NCBI GenBank assembly: GCA_002478145.1
Contig: DLMI01000023.1
Coordinates: forward strand, 62,258-107,747
Direction of reading: 5' to 3'
From: Acidobacteria bacterium UBA7540
Lineage (GTDB): Bacteria > Acidobacteriota > Terriglobia > UBA7540
Length of the DNA: 45,490 bases
Part shown: one piece after another, positions 23,706-31,072 of the stretch
Numbering within the stretch: the first letter of the stretch is position 1
Layout of the letters: each line of letters starts with the position of its first letter
Translations under genes and position numbers: made by a program
The notes under the pieces: model-generated
Told to the model about the DNA's origin: nothing
Database searches by the model: none
The model's input: only the letters and a program-made list of their open reading frames with translations

Positions 23706-24160
23706 CTGCCCCTGCCCTTCCGCCCCCAGTCCCCAGCCCCTGGCACCTGGCACCTGCTCTTCCACGTACTATCCTAGCCTATCTTGTTCCGCTTGTCAAG
23801 AGACATGAATCGTTGGATACGTTCTCATGCCGGAAGATATTCACGCGCTCATCGGGCCGAGGCCGGAGCCCCGTACCAGATGGTACTGGGCGGAGGCGAA
23901 CCCGTCGCAGATCGTGCAGAAGCTTGAGCGTCGCACCGCTTTGTTTTTCCTGTTCTGGAATGACGCTTCGGTCTTGGCCATGGACGCAGTGCCGTGACGC
24001 ATCACCGAGGGGCGCATACATCCCGACAAAGGCCGTCGGGACGTATGCGCCACCCGCCCCAGACGCTGTCGCATCAATTGGGATAATTGACATTCCGGCT
24101 TAGAAAAAAGAACGCCTTCCTCGCGTACGCGATGGAGATCGGTGGCCGTGTACTATTGGG

Positions 24161-24189
24161 TTGACAGGGAGAGGCGGCAAATTTAGAGT
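24161..24189 (+). promoter_or_regulatory. Sigma-70-type promoter of the RelBE-like pair
   Basis: TTGACA (24161-24166) and TAGAGT (24184-24189) are 17 bp apart. AAGGAGA follows at 24204-24210 and ATG at 24220. Confidence 0.6.
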
Positions 24190-24219
24190 GAGAACAGGAA
24201 CCTAAGGAGAGCACTGGCT

Positions 24220-24411
24220 ATGACCGGAATCCAGTTCGTGACCGATGAGAGGGGCCGCAAGGTGGCCGTTCAAATTGACTTGAAAAGATACGGCGCGGTG
24301 TTGGAGGATTTTTGGGACGGGCTGATTTCGCAATCGCGCCGCCACGAAAAGGGGATACCGCTTGAAAAGATCAAAGCGGACCTCATAAGACGCGGGCGGC
24401 TGCGTGAATAA
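24220..24411 (+). CDS. RelB/Phd-like antitoxin
   Basis: This 63-residue protein starts MTGIQFVTDERGRKVAVQID. The short N-terminal beta hairpin with DERGRKVAVQI and the acidic/hydrophobic helix (LEDFWDGLI) are typical of small antitoxins that precede RelE toxins. The basic C-terminus (KIKADLIRRGRLRE) overlaps the toxin gene by eight bases. Strong promoter and ribosome sites lie upstream. It likely wraps the toxin and represses its own promoter. Confidence 0.75.
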   Translation: MTGIQFVTDERGRKVAVQIDLKRYGAVLEDFWDGLISQSRRHEKGIPLEKIKADLIRRGRLRE

Positions 24412-24664
24412 CTATTCCGTTGAGGTCAAGCCTTCGGCGCGGAAGGAACTCGAATCGCTGCCGGATAACGTGCTGGCCCGAGTCCTCCAAAAAATGAACT
24501 CTCTGCGCACTGCACCACGACCGGCGGGATGCAAAAAGCTGAAAGGCTACAGAGATCAGTGGCGCGTCCGGGTTGGTGACTGGCGTGTGGTCTACATCAT
24601 CGACGACGCAGCAAAGCTTATCAGCATCACGCGCATTGCGCACCGGCGCGAGGTATACGAATGA
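24404..24664 (+). CDS. RelE/ParE-family toxin
   Basis: This 86-residue protein starts at GTG. It has the RelE pattern: YSVEVKPSARKELESLPDNV, then LKGYRDQWRVRVGDWRVVYIIDD, and an ITRIAHRREVYE end. RVGDWRVVY with Arg and the C-terminal HRREVY fit catalytic or RNA-contacting residues of the RelE/Txe type. The gene overlaps its antitoxin by eight bases. It appears intact and full length. Confidence 0.88.
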   Translation: MNNYSVEVKPSARKELESLPDNVLARVLQKMNSLRTAPRPAGCKKLKGYRDQWRVRVGDWRVVYIIDDAAKLISITRIAHRREVYE

Positions 24665-24779
24665 TGGCTAATGAGACTCTCGCTCGCCTCCCTGCCTAGG
24701 GCCCCAGTGTAATCGCGCGCGCCAGACTGCTCCGGGTCAGAGCGAGATTCCTCTCCCGCGACTGCGGGATTGGAATGAT

Positions 24780-24793
24780 CCGTCAGCCGACGG
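24780..24793. repeat. Palindrome CCGTCAGCCGACGG
   Basis: This is the third copy of a 14-bp near-palindrome also at 22880-22893, 23162-23175 and, as CCGTCAGCTGACGG, at 38446-38459. Confidence 0.6.
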
Positions 24794-24834
24794 ATTCACA
24801 AAGGTTGGAGGAGGCCCGCCGTCACGAAAGTGCC

Positions 24835-25233
24835 TCAGAGCCAGAGGACCTTGAGAAGAGTGGCAACACACTCAAAGTCTTTGTCGCTCGTGACCAAGGT
24901 TGCCTTGCGCGTTTTGGCCAGCGCGGCGGCGAAGCAGTCGGCGTAGGGAAGATTATGCTGAGCTTTAAGGCTGGCGGCCAGCCGGGCAAGTTCCGCGTCG
25001 ACGCCCACCAACTCAACCGGAAGCTGGGCAGTCTCTTGGAGCTTGGTGTTGGCCGCTTTCTCCCCGTGCGCCCGCCAAATCGCGTAATAAACCTCGCCCC
25101 AGTTGACTACGGACATCAGCAGGGGGCGCTTGGCTTCGGCAGCCTTGGATAGAAGCTCTTCCACCTTTTCCCCGCCCGCGCGATCCTCGAAGAAGGCCAT
25201 CAGAGCGCTGGCGTCAAGGACGTAGTTCATCAC
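24835..25233 (-). CDS. vapC: VapC-type PIN-domain ribonuclease toxin
   Basis: This 132-residue toxin starts MMNYVLDASALMAFF. The PIN acidic residues are all visible: Asp7 in LDASAL, a Glu in VVNWGEVYYAI near 47, an Asp in LPYADCFAAALA near 98 and an Asp in TSDKDF near 115. Such enzymes cleave tRNA or rRNA. The start overlaps the antitoxin stop by four bases (ATGA). It appears intact. Confidence 0.92.
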   Translation of the reverse strand: MMNYVLDASALMAFFEDRAGGEKVEELLSKAAEAKRPLLMSVVNWGEVYYAIWRAHGEKAANTKLQETAQLPVELVGVDAELARLAASLKAQHNLPYADCFAAALAKTRKATLVTSDKDFECVATLLKVLWL

Positions 25234-25466
25234 AGTGCGCGTTCTTGCTTGCGCTCCTTGAGCAGAAGGTCGAGCGCAGAAGGCTCCCCCTTGAGGGATC
25301 CGCGCAGTCCACGGATGAATTGCCGGGTCACGGGTTGCACAACTATACGCCCGCCCTCCTCGAGGAAGGAAATGGTCGTTCCCTTCTTAATCCCGAACCG
25401 CCGACGCAGCCGCGCCGGAATCACGAGTTGTCCCTTGGTGGTGACGACACTGGTCTCAGCCTTCAC
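25230..25466 (-). CDS. vapB: VapB-type AbrB/MazE-fold antitoxin
   Basis: This 78-residue protein starts at GTG. It has the swapped-hairpin AbrB DNA-binding domain: TSVVTTKGQLVIPARLRRRFGIKKGTTISF. The C-terminal region (RGLRGSLKG...LLLKERKQE) would bind the PIN toxin. A promoter with TTGACT and TATGAT lies just upstream. It likely represses its own operon together with VapC. Confidence 0.9.
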   Translation of the reverse strand: MKAETSVVTTKGQLVIPARLRRRFGIKKGTTISFLEEGGRIVVQPVTRQFIRGLRGSLKGEPSALDLLLKERKQERAL

Positions 25467-25489
25467 GGCTCACCTACTCTATCAGGTTA

Positions 25490-25518
25490 ATCATACTGAC
25501 ACGCTTTTGGTAAGTCAA
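25490..25518 (-). promoter_or_regulatory. Sigma-70-type promoter of vapBC
   Basis: On the minus strand TTGACT (25518-25513) and TATGAT (25495-25490) are 17 bp apart. The predicted transcript begins near 25483, 17 bases before the vapB start. Confidence 0.65.
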
Positions 25519-26026
25519 GCTAAAAATATCCTACTATACGTCAGAAGTAACTGATCAGCCTCCGGCTCTCAGTGCCGAGCGCTCACAGCCACGGTCGGCT
25601 CCTGGTGTCCTGTCCCATGTTATTGTTGACAATGAGCAGCCTGCCAGGAACCCCCTCACCCGGCCCGCCCCGGCTGATGGAAACGCCGGCGGCTGTCCAC
25701 CCTCTCCCCCAAAGGGGAGAGGGGCAGGGGAGTGAGGGGGTACTGTCAGTAATTAGGTGGGACAGGACACTAGCACCTAGCGCAGAGCTGTTTTTAGCTC
25801 TGCGGCTTTTGGCCTGCCGGCGTCGGGTCCTGTCCACGCGCGCTGGGCCAAAGAAATTGCCGGCAGGTCGCGGTTATGGCGGCTGTTCCTGTACGGTCCG
25901 AAGAGCCGCAGACCTAAAAAACAGGTCTGCGCCACCCACTCCAATGTCGCCCGCCGACTCTGCTTGACGCTGCCATGTGGCTCAATTAGACTTCCATCAT
26001 TGCCATTGTGCGGGTATGGGAACGGA
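25519..26026. repeat. Gene-free stretch with hairpin repeats
   Basis: No gene is supported. It contains CCCTCACCCGGC and CCCTCTCCC-type strings (25650-25740; also at 26757-26822) and the hairpin GCGCAGAGCTG with CAGCTCTGCG-like arms (25778-25800). AGCCGCAGACC with GGTCTGCGCCAC (25903-25933) is a member of the GTAGCGCGGACC family. Confidence 0.55.
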
Positions 26027-26683
26027 ATGAAGAAGGAAACGATACTTACGGCGGTGGTATTCTTCGTGGTGGGATTTCTTGCGGGGTATATCACGGACGC
26101 GCAGATGAACTGGAGCGGGCGGCAGAAAGCTGTGATGCCGGCAACCCCGGCTATGCCCTCTGAGATGCCTGGCGGGGGCGCTCCTGGTGCAGCCCAGGAT
26201 GCAGGCATGCCGCCAGGATTGCCTGAGGGGCATCCTCCCATCGACACCGCGTTGGTTATCAAGCAACTCCAGGAGGAAGCGGAACAAAACCCCAAGGATT
26301 CGGACATTCCTTTGAAACTCGCCAACTTCCTGTACGACCAGCGGCAGTACCAACAGGCAATCGAGTGGTACCAGAAATCCCTGGCCATCAATCCGAAGAA
26401 CGTCAACGCCCGCACTGACATGGGAACTGCATACTTTTACCTCGGCCAGACCGGACAGGCGCTCGAAGAATACAGCCAATCGCTGGCCATTGATCCCGAC
26501 CACAAGCCCACATTGTTGAACGTGATTGTGGTGAACCTGGAAGGGACTCACGACACCGCAGCCGCCCAGCGGGCGTGGGACCGCCTGCACAATCTGGATC
26601 CCTCGAATCCAGCTCTTCAAAGCTTGAAGCAGAAGTTGGACGCGGCGCGGGGCTCCGGCGGTGGCGCTCTGCCCAGGCAATAA
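26027..26683 (+). CDS. Membrane-anchored TPR protein
   Basis: This product of about 218 residues starts MKKETILTAVVFFVVGFLAG, a signal anchor. A Pro/Met/Gly-rich linker follows (PATPAMPSEMPGGGAPGA). Three TPR units occupy residues about 95-205 (LANFLYDQRQYQQAIEWYQK, TDMGTAYFYLGQTGQALEEY). The layout recalls NrfG/CcmH-type TPR chaperones. The longer frame from 25964 lacks a ribosome site. It probably presents TPRs in the periplasm; the partner is unknown. Confidence 0.8.
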   Translation: MKKETILTAVVFFVVGFLAGYITDAQMNWSGRQKAVMPATPAMPSEMPGGGAPGAAQDAGMPPGLPEGHPPIDTALVIKQLQEEAEQNPKDSDIPLKLANFLYDQRQYQQAIEWYQKSLAINPKNVNARTDMGTAYFYLGQTGQALEEYSQSLAIDPDHKPTLLNVIVVNLEGTHDTAAAQRAWDRLHNLDPSNPALQSLKQKLDAARGSGGGALPRQ

Positions 26684-26897
26684 ACTCAGGGCATCCCCCA
26701 GGCCCTTCATGCCGTCTGACAAATGAGGGACGCGGGAGGCTGACGTGGAACTGACCCCTCACCCGGCCCGCGTCCCGATGAAGTGCATCGGGATCGCGGG
26801 CCACCCTCTCCCCTCGGGAGAGGGCAAAACACGTTTGCGTGGGTGGCGCATATATGAAGAACAATGTACGGGCCACCCCTGCGCCGTCTGACAAACT

Positions 26898-27203
26898 ATG
26901 GGACGCTTGCTCTCCTATTTCGTGGAATTAGTCTTCCTCATCCTGATCGCGAAGATGCTGGGCCGGGCCCTGCAAGGTCTCTTCGGTCCCTCTTCTCCGC
27001 GCCGGGAGAATCGTGCCGTGGACGGGGGAACTCGAGACTCTTCCCGGATGCGCATTGGCAAGACCGAGCGCGACCCTGTTTGCGGCATGTTTGTTTCCAC
27101 AGAACTTTCCCACCGCCTCGTGCACGGCTCGGAGACCCTTCACTTCTGCTCCCATGAATGCCTGGAGCGATACCAAAAGGAAATGGCGAATGTATCGTCT
27201 TGA
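26898..27203 (+). CDS. YHS-domain protein with N-terminal membrane helix
   Basis: This 101-residue protein has a hydrophobic helix at residues 5-28 (LSYFVELVFLILIAKMLGRA). After a flexible Ser/Arg linker comes a YHS/TRASH-like domain at 58-96: DPVCGMFVS, then HFCSHECLERYQKE. The three cysteines suggest metal binding. No strong ribosome site is seen before the ATG. The last 14 bases overlap the start of the next gene, so they are co-translated. Confidence 0.75.
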   Translation: MGRLLSYFVELVFLILIAKMLGRALQGLFGPSSPRRENRAVDGGTRDSSRMRIGKTERDPVCGMFVSTELSHRLVHGSETLHFCSHECLERYQKEMANVSS

Positions 27204-28218
27204 GCGGCAAAACCTCGCGCCAGCGCTGCATCGATTCCGGAGCGTCCGGCTGCTCTCCGCGCTGGCACTGCTAACCTTGTGGGCACCCACATCTGCCCTG
27301 GCATGGGGCGGCCAAGTGAGGCTCATCCGCCGATACCAAAGCGGCCAGAAAATGGTCTACGCCACCAAAATGCACACGAAGGCGGTGATTCACTCCGAGC
27401 CCCCCGAACTTCAGAATTTTCTGCCTCCCCTGCCCACCAACTTCTCCGTGCAGCAGCAGAACACCGTGACGGTAAAGGCAGTCCATAGCGACGGCAGCGC
27501 TGACATTGAGAATCATTTCGACAAGTTCGAATTCCAGTCGGACCTCGCCGACCGCGTGCCCGCCAATTTCCGTGACCCCGCCGTAAGCGCACAGCGGGAA
27601 ATCAGCGAACACGTGGCTGGCCAGGATATCGTCGCCCACTTTGACCGCAACGGACAGCTCCTGGGGTTTGAAGGCGGGGAGGGCTTGTTCGAGCAGTTGG
27701 ACCTGGCCTATCGAGAGCCGCTTCGCCAGGCATTGAGGTTTTTCCTTCAGCAAGTAGGAGGCGATAGCCTCTATCCCGAGCACCCGGTGAAACCGGGAGA
27801 GACTTGGAAGCGCAAATTCGACTCGCCGGCGAGCGCGGCGTATCCCTATAACGTCGAAGGGGAGAACACCCTGCGTTACGTCGGCAAGACCAAGGTCGGA
27901 GGCGTAAAAGCCGCGGTGGTGGAATTCAGCTTCGTGGACGTGCTGAGGCCCTCGCCAGACGCCCTTGGGAAGGCGCATCCGCTGGCCCAGCTTGAATCCC
28001 ACGGTCTGGGAGTGGACATGCGCATCGACGGCCAGGGCAAAGGCCGCGTGCTGCTGGCGCTGGACGACGGGAGGGTGCTCCAGAACCATGGCACCGTCCA
28101 CCAGACCTTGAGCGCCCGTCTCAAAAGCCCGGCCCCGCTGCCCTTTACGAACTCACAAACCTTAAAGCTCGAAGTGCAATCCGACACAGAAATGGACGTG
28201 GAAGGTTCCGACAGGTGA
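27190..28218 (+). CDS. Secreted protein, possibly DUF6263-like
   Basis: This product of about 342 residues starts MYRLERQNLAPALHRFRSVR. Its signal peptide ends near SALAWG (LLSALALLTLWAPTSALA). The mature part has paired repeats of a beta-sheet type: YQSGQKMVYATKMH near the start and LRYVGKTKVGGVKAAVVEF in the second half, with GET-WKRKF between. This recalls DUF6263-type lipid- or peptide-binding proteins, a weak assignment. AAAGGAA lies 8 bases before the ATG at 27190. The gene overlaps the YHS gene. Confidence 0.65.
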   Translation: MYRLERQNLAPALHRFRSVRLLSALALLTLWAPTSALAWGGQVRLIRRYQSGQKMVYATKMHTKAVIHSEPPELQNFLPPLPTNFSVQQQNTVTVKAVHSDGSADIENHFDKFEFQSDLADRVPANFRDPAVSAQREISEHVAGQDIVAHFDRNGQLLGFEGGEGLFEQLDLAYREPLRQALRFFLQQVGGDSLYPEHPVKPGETWKRKFDSPASAAYPYNVEGENTLRYVGKTKVGGVKAAVVEFSFVDVLRPSPDALGKAHPLAQLESHGLGVDMRIDGQGKGRVLLALDDGRVLQNHGTVHQTLSARLKSPAPLPFTNSQTLKLEVQSDTEMDVEGSDR

Positions 28219-28266
28219 GCCTGAGAAAAAATCTTCGTGCGGAGGCTTCCAGCCCGGAATTCTTTG

Positions 28267-28294
28267 TTGACAAGCAGGCAAGCCACTTTATAAT
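28267..28294 (+). promoter_or_regulatory. Consensus sigma-70 promoter of thiD
   Basis: TTGACA (28267-28272) and TATAAT (28289-28294) both match the consensus exactly, with a 16-bp spacer. Transcription should begin near 28301, about 38 bases before the thiD start. Confidence 0.75.
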
Positions 28295-28338
28295 TATTTA
28301 AAGTCTCGCGTCAGGAAAAGAGGCTCAGCGAAAAAAAG

Positions 28339-29193
28339 ATGAATCACCAGCTCAGCGCCTCGTGGCCGGTGGTCCTCAGCATAGCGGGCTTCGATCCCTC
28401 CTCCGGAGCAGGAATCGCTGCGGACCTGAAAACATTCGGCGCCCATGGCTGCTATGGAGTGGCGGCCATCACGGCGCTCACCATCCAAAACACTCAGGGC
28501 GTCACGGCCCTCTACCCGACTGAACCCGCAGTTCTGAAAGACACCATTGCTGCCCTCCTCGCGGATGGCCGTGTGAAAGCCATCAAGGTTGGCATGCTGG
28601 CAAATCGAGCCAATGCGGAAGTTGTAAGCGAGATCCTCGAATCCAATCCGCCGCTCCCTTCCGTGCTCGATCCTGTTTTTCACTCCTCGAGCGGGAGAGA
28701 CCTGGCGGATCCGGCGTGCCAGGAGTTTGTCCGCGAGCAATTAATCAAGCGCGCCTCCGTGATTACCCCCAACCTTGTCGAAGCCTCGGCATTGACCGGC
28801 CTCCGGGTCGAAAACCTGGAAGCCATGAAGTCGGCAGCGCGCAAGCTGGTCGAGATGGGCGCGCGCGCCGTAGTGGTGACCGGCGGCCACCTTGATAAAG
28901 CCATCGACGTTTTCTTTGACGGCTCGGCGCTCGAAGTCTTCATGGGTGACCGCGTAAAGCCCGATAACACCCACGGCACCGGCTGCACGTTTTCTTCCGC
29001 GATCGCGGCCAACCTGGCGCTGGGCCGCCAGCTTCGCGATGCCGTCGTGCTGGCCAAAGCCTACGTTACCGAGGCCATCCGCAAGGCTTACGTCGTGGGC
29101 CCCGGCCGTGTACCCCTCAACCATCTCTACCGCATGACGCAACCTTCCCGCCTCGCCGACCACTCAGCCGCGGTAAGCGAACCGGTGCTCTGA
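28339..29193 (+). CDS. thiD: Hydroxymethylpyrimidine/phosphomethylpyrimidine kinase ThiD
   Basis: This 284-residue ribokinase-fold enzyme phosphorylates HMP and HMP-P for thiamine synthesis. SIAGFDPSSGAGIAADLKTF near residues 14-33 is the family start, and QNTQGVTA follows. The anion hole and catalytic Asp lie in NTHGTGCTFSSAIAANLA near 213-230. It is a single-domain ThiD without ThiE or TenA fusion. No other thiamine gene is in the window and no TPP riboswitch is visible upstream. Confidence 0.93.
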   Translation: MNHQLSASWPVVLSIAGFDPSSGAGIAADLKTFGAHGCYGVAAITALTIQNTQGVTALYPTEPAVLKDTIAALLADGRVKAIKVGMLANRANAEVVSEILESNPPLPSVLDPVFHSSSGRDLADPACQEFVREQLIKRASVITPNLVEASALTGLRVENLEAMKSAARKLVEMGARAVVVTGGHLDKAIDVFFDGSALEVFMGDRVKPDNTHGTGCTFSSAIAANLALGRQLRDAVVLAKAYVTEAIRKAYVVGPGRVPLNHLYRMTQPSRLADHSAAVSEPVL

Positions 29194-29259
29194 AATGGAA
29201 ATTTCGGTTCAATGGCTTGGGTGGGAGGAATCCCTTTGCCTCGTCAATAGGAGACAGGT

Positions 29260-30783
29260 GTGAAACGCGCTACTCCATCTGTGCTCGTTCTGCTCGTAGC
29301 TATCCTCAGTGTTGCGACCCTCGCGCAGGAACCAACGGCTTCCCCGCTTGCGCAGGAGACGTATTGGCCGACGCACGGATGGCGATCCTCCACTCCGGAA
29401 GCCCAAGGCATGGACTCAGAGGTCCTTGCGCAGGCCCTCGATTACGTCCGGCAAAACCAGATTCCGATCCATAGTTTACTGATCGTGCGCAACGGTTACG
29501 TTGTGCTGGACGCATATTTCTATCCCTTCCAGGAAGGCCTGGTACACGACGGGGCGTCGATGACGAAGAGCATTACGTCCACGCTCATCGGAATTGCCAT
29601 CGGCGAGCACAAGCTCAGCAGCGTGCGCCAGCCTGTGCTTTCGCTCTTTCCCCAACGGAACATCGCCAACCGCGACGAGCGGAAAAACCGGATGACCGTT
29701 GAGGACCTCCTGACCATGACCTCCGGCCTGGATTGCCATGTTGACCACGGCGAAATCACCCTGCGGGAAATGATGCAAAGCAAGGACTGGGTACAGTTCA
29801 TGCTCGATCTCCCCATGCTGGCGGAGCCCGGCAGCAAATTTGAATATTGCAGCGGGGGCATGCACCTGCTTTCAGGAATCATTTCTCAGACCACGGGCCG
29901 CAGTGAGCTGGAATTTGCGCGCCGCGAGCTCTTCCAGCCTCTGGGCATTGAGGACGTCATCTGGCCTTCCGATCCTCAGGGAGTCAGCAACGGCTGGGGC
30001 GATCTCCACCTGCGGCCGCGCGACATGGCCAAGATTGGATACCTATGGCTCCACCAGGGGCGCTGGGAAGGCCGGCAAATTGTCCCGGCGGACTGGATGC
30101 AGGCGGCAACCCAGGCACACTCGCATCCCGGCCGGGGCAATGTGGAATATGGGTATGGATTCTGGGTCTACGCGCAAAGGGGCGAATACGAAGCGCTGGG
30201 GCGCGGAGGCCAGCGTATCACCGTGACGCCCGCCGAGAATCGCATTGTCGTGTTTACTGGTGGAGAATTCGAACCGGGAGACATCGGAAAGTTCATCGGA
30301 GAATCAATCAAATCTGACCAGCGTCTGCCGGAGAATCCGGCCGGCCAAGCTCGCTTGGCGGCAGCGGTCAGCGCCGCTGCTCGGCCCCCGGAAACGTCGG
30401 CAACTCCCATGTCCAAGGTTATCTCCGGCAGGAAGTACGCGGTTGAAGCCAATCCTCGGGGACTGAAATCGTTCTCGCTCACTTTTTCAGGACCGAGCGT
30501 AGCGGTCGCGCATTTGGAATCAACCGACGGCCGGGTTGAACAGCGGCCGGTCGGTCTTGATGGGATCCCCCGTCTTTCCCCCGGCGGTCGATTTGGGCTA
30601 CCCGTAGCATTGCAAGGCCGGTGGGAGAGCAACAGCACGTTTGTTTTTGACTATAATGAAGTTGCCAACATTAACTGCTACCGCTTCCGGCTCACGTTTG
30701 TCTACGACGACGTCAGCATCGAGCTGAGCGAAAAAACCGGTTTGGTGGAAGCCAAGTTTCAGGGGAAATCAGCCGGTAACTGA
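29260..30783 (+). CDS. Secreted serine hydrolase, beta-lactamase class C-like
   Basis: This 507-residue protein has a signal peptide (MKRATPSVLVLLVAILSVAT). The serine-hydrolase domain spans about 40-345. The nucleophile motif S-x-x-K is SMTK at 100-103. The second motif, normally Y-x-N, reads YCS at 196-198 (FEYCSGGMHLL). LGRGGQRITV near 315 corresponds to the third (H/K-x-G) region. Residues about 380-507 form a beta-rich C-terminal domain. The GTG start has AGGAGA seven bases before it. Family members act as penicillin-binding-like peptidases or esterases; the substrate is not predictable. Confidence 0.85.
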   Translation: MKRATPSVLVLLVAILSVATLAQEPTASPLAQETYWPTHGWRSSTPEAQGMDSEVLAQALDYVRQNQIPIHSLLIVRNGYVVLDAYFYPFQEGLVHDGASMTKSITSTLIGIAIGEHKLSSVRQPVLSLFPQRNIANRDERKNRMTVEDLLTMTSGLDCHVDHGEITLREMMQSKDWVQFMLDLPMLAEPGSKFEYCSGGMHLLSGIISQTTGRSELEFARRELFQPLGIEDVIWPSDPQGVSNGWGDLHLRPRDMAKIGYLWLHQGRWEGRQIVPADWMQAATQAHSHPGRGNVEYGYGFWVYAQRGEYEALGRGGQRITVTPAENRIVVFTGGEFEPGDIGKFIGESIKSDQRLPENPAGQARLAAAVSAAARPPETSATPMSKVISGRKYAVEANPRGLKSFSLTFSGPSVAVAHLESTDGRVEQRPVGLDGIPRLSPGGRFGLPVALQGRWESNSTFVFDYNEVANINCYRFRLTFVYDDVSIELSEKTGLVEAKFQGKSAGN

Positions 30784-31072
30784 CGCCTGTCTGATACGGA
30801 TTGTTCGTCATTCGTAGAGGAAGACACCACGGACTGTCATTCTGATCCCTTCGCTGTCATCCTGAGCGCAGCGAAGGATCTCGCTCTGCCCGCTCAGGGT
30901 AAACTGCGCGAAGGATCTCGCTCTGCCCGCTTAGGGTAAACTGCGCGAATAATCCCCGCATTTGAAAGCTCAATCAGTGCGGAGAAATGCCGGGATGCTT
31001 CGTCCGCCGCGGTGGACTCAGCATGACAGACCCGAAAGTAGTATGAGGTGATCGGAAAGGAGCACCACCCTC
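30784..31072. repeat. Dispersed repeat cluster with a 37-bp tandem duplication
   Basis: GCGAAGGATCTCGCTCTGCC plus CGCTCAGGGTAAACTGC (30871-30907) is repeated at 30908-30944 with one difference. It is preceded by CTGTCATTCTGATCCC and CTGTCATCCTGAGCGCAGCG. GGTGGACTCAGCATGACA near 31013 matches the repeat at 7253-7272. Confidence 0.7.

Larger units (their letters stand above)
22713..24160. repeat. 1.45-kb gene-free, repeat-rich region
   Basis: No coding region is supported. It holds CCGTCAGCCGACGG palindromes (22880-22893 and 23162-23175) and CTCCCCGTAAGGGGAG (22986-23000). Two CCGTGGG hairpins lie in inverted orientation (CCGTGGGTGGAACCCACGG at 23012-23030 and the GTGGGCTTGCGCCCAC hairpin near 23129-23144). 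It also contains the inverted copy of the STGPR-gene 3' end (23376-23520) and TTCCCTA simple repeats (23652-23705). It looks like a landing zone for small repeats. Confidence 0.65.

Noticed and set aside
28219..28338. TPP riboswitch upstream of thiD
   Set aside because: A single CTGAGA is present at 28221-28226, but the other conserved THI-box segments are absent; a plain consensus promoter explains the region.
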